Source of the DNA: Paulinella micropora | Taxonomy: Eukaryota > Cercozoa > Imbricatea > Euglyphida | Direction of reading: 5' to 3' | Length of the DNA: 64,000 nucleotides | Assembly: GCA_009731375.1 (NCBI GenBank) | Contig: BJOX01000058.1 | Location: 479,894-543,893 of the forward strand | In this document: in pieces, positions 61,096 to 64,000 of the stretch | How the letters are laid out: each line of letters opens with the position of its first letter | Numbering within the stretch: the first letter of the stretch is position 1 | The notes under the pieces: model-generated | Seen by the model: the letters and a program-made list of their open reading frames with translations, nothing else | Database searches by the model: none | What the model was told of the DNA's origin: nothing | Translations under genes and position numbers: made by a program

Positions 61096-61689
61096 TACCT
61101 GCATCGCTTCTCATTTGCTTCAACATGTGATTCCGCGCTGATCTTTGCGATTATTGAGTTGCGCATGCGTAAAGCACGCAGACAAAAAGAGTTAGCAGTC
61201 TGATCGGTTTTCAAGTGGGTGAGATTCCTGTGACTGTGTATGTAGGCATAAGGTTGCGCTTCTCCGTACTCGCGATGTCATGCAATGCAATTTATTTGTC
61301 CATGCTGTTCTATTTGGTCGCCGATTTCTTTGTGTTGAAGGCGTTCCTGTCAACACTAGGCAAGATGGATCCGCGTGCTTCCTGTATCTTGCAAGTAAAA
61401 CCTGGTGCCGTGCAGAATATAGCATACAACTGAGGTACCTCAAGAAAACAACAGCATCAAAACTGTAACATTCTTTGTCGTCTCCGTGTTCCAATATCTC
61501 CAGAAGGCTGTGTTGGCAAACTGTTTGGATACCCTGGACGCAGAGAAGATAGTCTAACGCGTGCTGTTGTACCTTTAGAAGATATATTGTGCACAGGACT
61601 AGCATCACCGAAATCATCACGTGCCGCGTCAACGTCAAGCACAGAACAGATTGTAGTGGTGCCTTCATTACACTTGTAAAAACAGTTTT
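61096..61689. other. Interior CACTA sequence without recognised product
   Basis: Short frames on both strands, none recognised. TTTTTTTTTAAATTAATAAAAT near 61686 could be a 3' processing region of the transposase transcript. Confidence 0.35.
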
Positions 61690-62421
61690 TTTTTTAAATT
61701 AATAAAATCTTTTCTGTAGCATGTACATGCAGAATCTTTCACTAGTGAAAAAAAAACTATTAGTGATTACTAATTGCTGGGAAAGTTTGATTCTGTAAGA
61801 GTACTGTATACAATGAAAATTGTGTACGGTAGGCTCTGCCATGACTGGTTTCAGTCTCTTTTCCATGATTAACGTGATGAGTCCATGTTTGCAAATCTTG
61901 GACTAGTGATTACTGATCTTGAAGAATGATTGAAATCTCGGATCCGAGATTTTAATCTTGGACACATAAACAAATATCGTGAGAGGAATTCTTAACATGT
62001 CTCCAAGAAATAAAGGTAAGACTGAAGAATAAGTCTGTGTTCCAGGCTTTTATCATATGTCCAAGATATAAATCTGGGTTCAAGATTGTTGATCTTGGAG
62101 CCGTGATTGTACAATCCTGGACACGTGACCTAGCAGATCTTGGAATCAAGATTAAATCATGAACTCAAGACTTTCATCTTGGAATCAAATTTTTTTCTTA
62201 CATCCAAGATTTTTCCTTGAGTCCAAGATTATATCTTGCGTCCGTGATTTTAGTGTCCGAGATTAAATATCATAGGTCCAAGATTTGCATCTTGGGTCCG
62301 AGACTTTGAATCTTTTTTCAAAATTTTTTATCTCGGTTTGAAGAAAAAAATCCAGGAACTCAACACAATCTAGGGGCCGGGATCGTTAATCCCGTCCGAG
62401 ATTTTTTTTGTTCCGGTAGTG
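61690..62421. repeat. Right subterminal repeats and terminus of the CACTA element
   Basis: Dense CCAAGAT/ATCTTGG, GAGATTTTAATCTTGGAC and variants between 61890 and 62400, ending in the CACTA-type terminus at 62421. Confidence 0.75.
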
Positions 62422-62512
62422 AACATGTCAATAGTAATAACTACATGTGCTGAGTCACCTGCAATCTATTGATATCATCGCGTATACCTTTACGCCCAAA
62501 GATTCAAGACTT

Positions 62513-62985
62513 TCATATCGTTCTCGATCTGCTCCTGATCATCAGGACGAATATACAATCCTTCCAAAATTTCAAATGTGGCAACAAAGTAAATGAATCA
62601 GTGATGATTTCGTCTCCGTCTACTTCCACTGTAAAAGCTGTATATCCTGCTGGACGTTGCTCGCAGATTTTTTCATCGTTGACGGAACGACTCAGCCATG
62701 ATTTTGAATACAACGCTGTTAGACGGCTCCTAACACCTGTAGGAGCAGTTGCGCCATCTTGGCCACGTTGCGGCTGGATTCCGTACACATGCAGTACAAT
62801 CTTACTTCCTGCAGCAAGTAGGGTTTTGTTGTTGTTTGATACCTTGGGAAGCTTGACGCCCATGGCTTCTCCTAAATAAAAAGCTCCGGGCCAACCGTAT
62901 GCTTTCATGGTAAGCGCAGCCATCTGGCCCAAAGACGGTAGGTCTTGCTCAGTAAGTAACTTGTTGACCGCATCCAATCATCCAT
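62513..62985 (-). CDS. Hypothetical exon, ~150 aa
   Basis: A minus-strand frame LDAVNKLLTEQDLPSLGQMA, continuing AALTMKAYGWPGAFYLGEAM, then a basic and a mixed region. No family recognised. It follows a strong acceptor (TTTCTATCCAG|ATGG). A join to the upstream exon ending at 63295 is in frame but meets a TGA two codons past the junction codon, so the gene may be broken or the start may be internal. Confidence 0.45.
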
Positions 62986-63014
62986 CTGGATAGAAAGAAA
63001 GGAGAAAAAAAAGA

Positions 63015-63074
<60 letters not shown>

Positions 63075-63153
63075 GGAGCTTGGAACAGGAAGCGAGAGCG
63101 TGAAAGTGGACGAAAAAAAAAAGAAAAAAAAGTGTGAGTGTTTGTGTGTTTAT

Positions 63154-63223
<70 letters not shown>

Positions 63224-63246
63224 AAAAGAGAGAGAGAGACACACAC

Positions 63247-63294
<48 letters not shown>
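62986..63294 (-). repeat. (GA)n intron
   Basis: On the minus strand this is GTCTCTCTC ... CTATCCAG, a CT-filled 309-bp interval with proper splice ends. Confidence 0.7.
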
Positions 63295-63296
<2 letters not shown>

Positions 63297-64000
63297 TGGA
63301 CATCTTGAATGCGGACGCACTTTGCGTACAGCTCATTCTTTTCAGTGGAGAGCTTGCCTTGCCCAGAAAGGTTGTAAAGTTCTAATATCTTAGGCGACTT
63401 CTCATCAACTTCAACCGACGAGTCTAGTAACGATGGATGGTCACGCAATGCTGATGGTAATGGCTGAGCTAAAGGCATGGCAGCAGGTAACTGAGGCTCA
63501 GGTGATGCAGGCGATGGACTCCGAGACTCAGCTGCGTCAGTGTCACTGGGTGTGCTAGGCAGCGATATAGGATTACCTTGATCTGAGCGATCAGCTTGAC
63601 GAATATCACCACACATATCGCAGACCAACATACTCATACTGATTTTCTGCATAGGTGCAGACGTTGCACGTCCACTTTTCCTCGCTGCTAGCATGCGCAC
63701 CACACATATCGCAGACCAGGTCATACGCAGGCGAATTTTCTGCCTAGGCGCAGACGTTGCACGTCCACTTTTTCTCGCTGCTAGCTTCTGTTGCTGGGGA
63801 TGTGCTCTCAATTTTCTTCTGTGACGCAGGCTTCAACTTGACCTGATGGTTTCCCTTGCTGGATATGATCTAGACTTATCTGTTTCGATTTCTTTTTTTC
63901 CAGTCGATAGCTCCGATGCATGCATGTTCTTGGATCCCGAAGCGAGACGTTGCTTCTTCTTAACTTCGAATTCAGAAGGATCGATGTCCGATTCAGAATC
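63295..64000 (-). pseudogene. Gene with two RanBP2-type zinc fingers (broken or mis-split)
   Basis: Minus strand. The 5' part encodes a charged region (DSESDIDPSEFEVKKKQRLA). Two tandem RanBP2/NZF-like fingers follow: KWTCNVCA-stop-AENSPAYDL then VCDMCG at 63768-63699, and KWTCNVCTYAENQYEY then LVCDMCG at 63678-63609. These match W-x-C-x2-C-x3-N-x6/7-C-x2-C. Finger 1 carries an in-frame TAG (63744-63746) and finger 2 a one-base shift. A Ser/Pro linker and LELYNLSGQGKLSTEKNELY follow before the donor at 63294. Such fingers bind Ran, ubiquitin or RNA; which applies here is unknown. Confidence 0.55.

Larger units (their letters stand above)
58700..62421 (+). mobile_element. CACTA (En/Spm-type) DNA transposon, decayed
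   Basis: The right end is TTGTTCCGGTAGTG, the complement of a CACTACCGGAACAA terminus typical of CACTA elements. Subterminal clusters of CCAAGAT/ATCTTGG motifs lie at 58735-58990 and 61900-62400. Between them are fragments of a tnp2-type transposase on the plus strand. No CACTA terminus was found on the left, so that end is truncated or mutated. Confidence 0.8.

Overview
This is nuclear DNA of a eukaryote with a large, extremely simple-sequence-rich genome. Genes are split by GT-AG introns made largely of microsatellites (TATC, ACAT, GATA, TTG, CT, TA, TAG, ATT), and retrotransposons and DNA transposons fill most of the rest. A DIRS/PAT-type retroelement with split direct repeats (relatives such as kangaroo are known from Volvox), a CACTA transposon and a Ty3/gypsy element fit a microsatellite-rich alga best. 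The sequence alone does not settle the organism. Runs of 10 or more N mark assembly gaps, mostly inside simple sequence.

Layout. 0-9 kb: microsatellites, a Tc1/mariner element (2.1-3.4 kb), a TA-linked repeat family and ATT-rich composite repeats with a tRNA-like SINE segment. 9.2-24.3 kb (+): most of a PYROXD1-like flavoprotein oxidoreductase gene, from the nucleotide-binding region to the stop codon. From its sixth recognised exon onward nearly every exon is present as an authentic copy plus 1 to 11 partial copies embedded in the neighbouring intron microsatellite. 24.3-28 kb: microsatellites and AT-rich DNA. 28.1-35.3 kb (-): a DIRS/PAT-like retrotransposon (gag, reverse transcriptase, tyrosine recombinase) with the A1-ORFs-B1-A2-B2 repeat layout. 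35.3-41.7 kb: microsatellites, an interspersed TATC-tailed repeat, a small MITE, and a multiplied CPCCG-encoding exon. 41.7-43.1 kb (+): a six-repeat kelch protein. 44.3-44.7 kb (-): an IS630/Tc1-type transposase relic. 46.3-54.9 kb (-): a Ty3/gypsy element whose pol frame is uninterrupted by indels but carries four in-frame stops, followed by a frameshifted ORF with an N-terminal membrane segment. 55.4-57.3 kb (-): exons of a Lys/Glu-rich protein interrupted by a foldback element. 58.7-62.4 kb (+): a decayed CACTA transposon. 62.5-64 kb (-): a decayed or mispredicted gene with two RanBP2-type zinc fingers.

The most unusual feature is the exon-microsatellite arrays of the PYROXD1-like gene. 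Each short exon, usually its 3' part plus the donor splice site, is repeated with the adjoining microsatellite. Reading phases across the authentic exons still join correctly at nearly all junctions, so the gene may remain functional despite the expansion.
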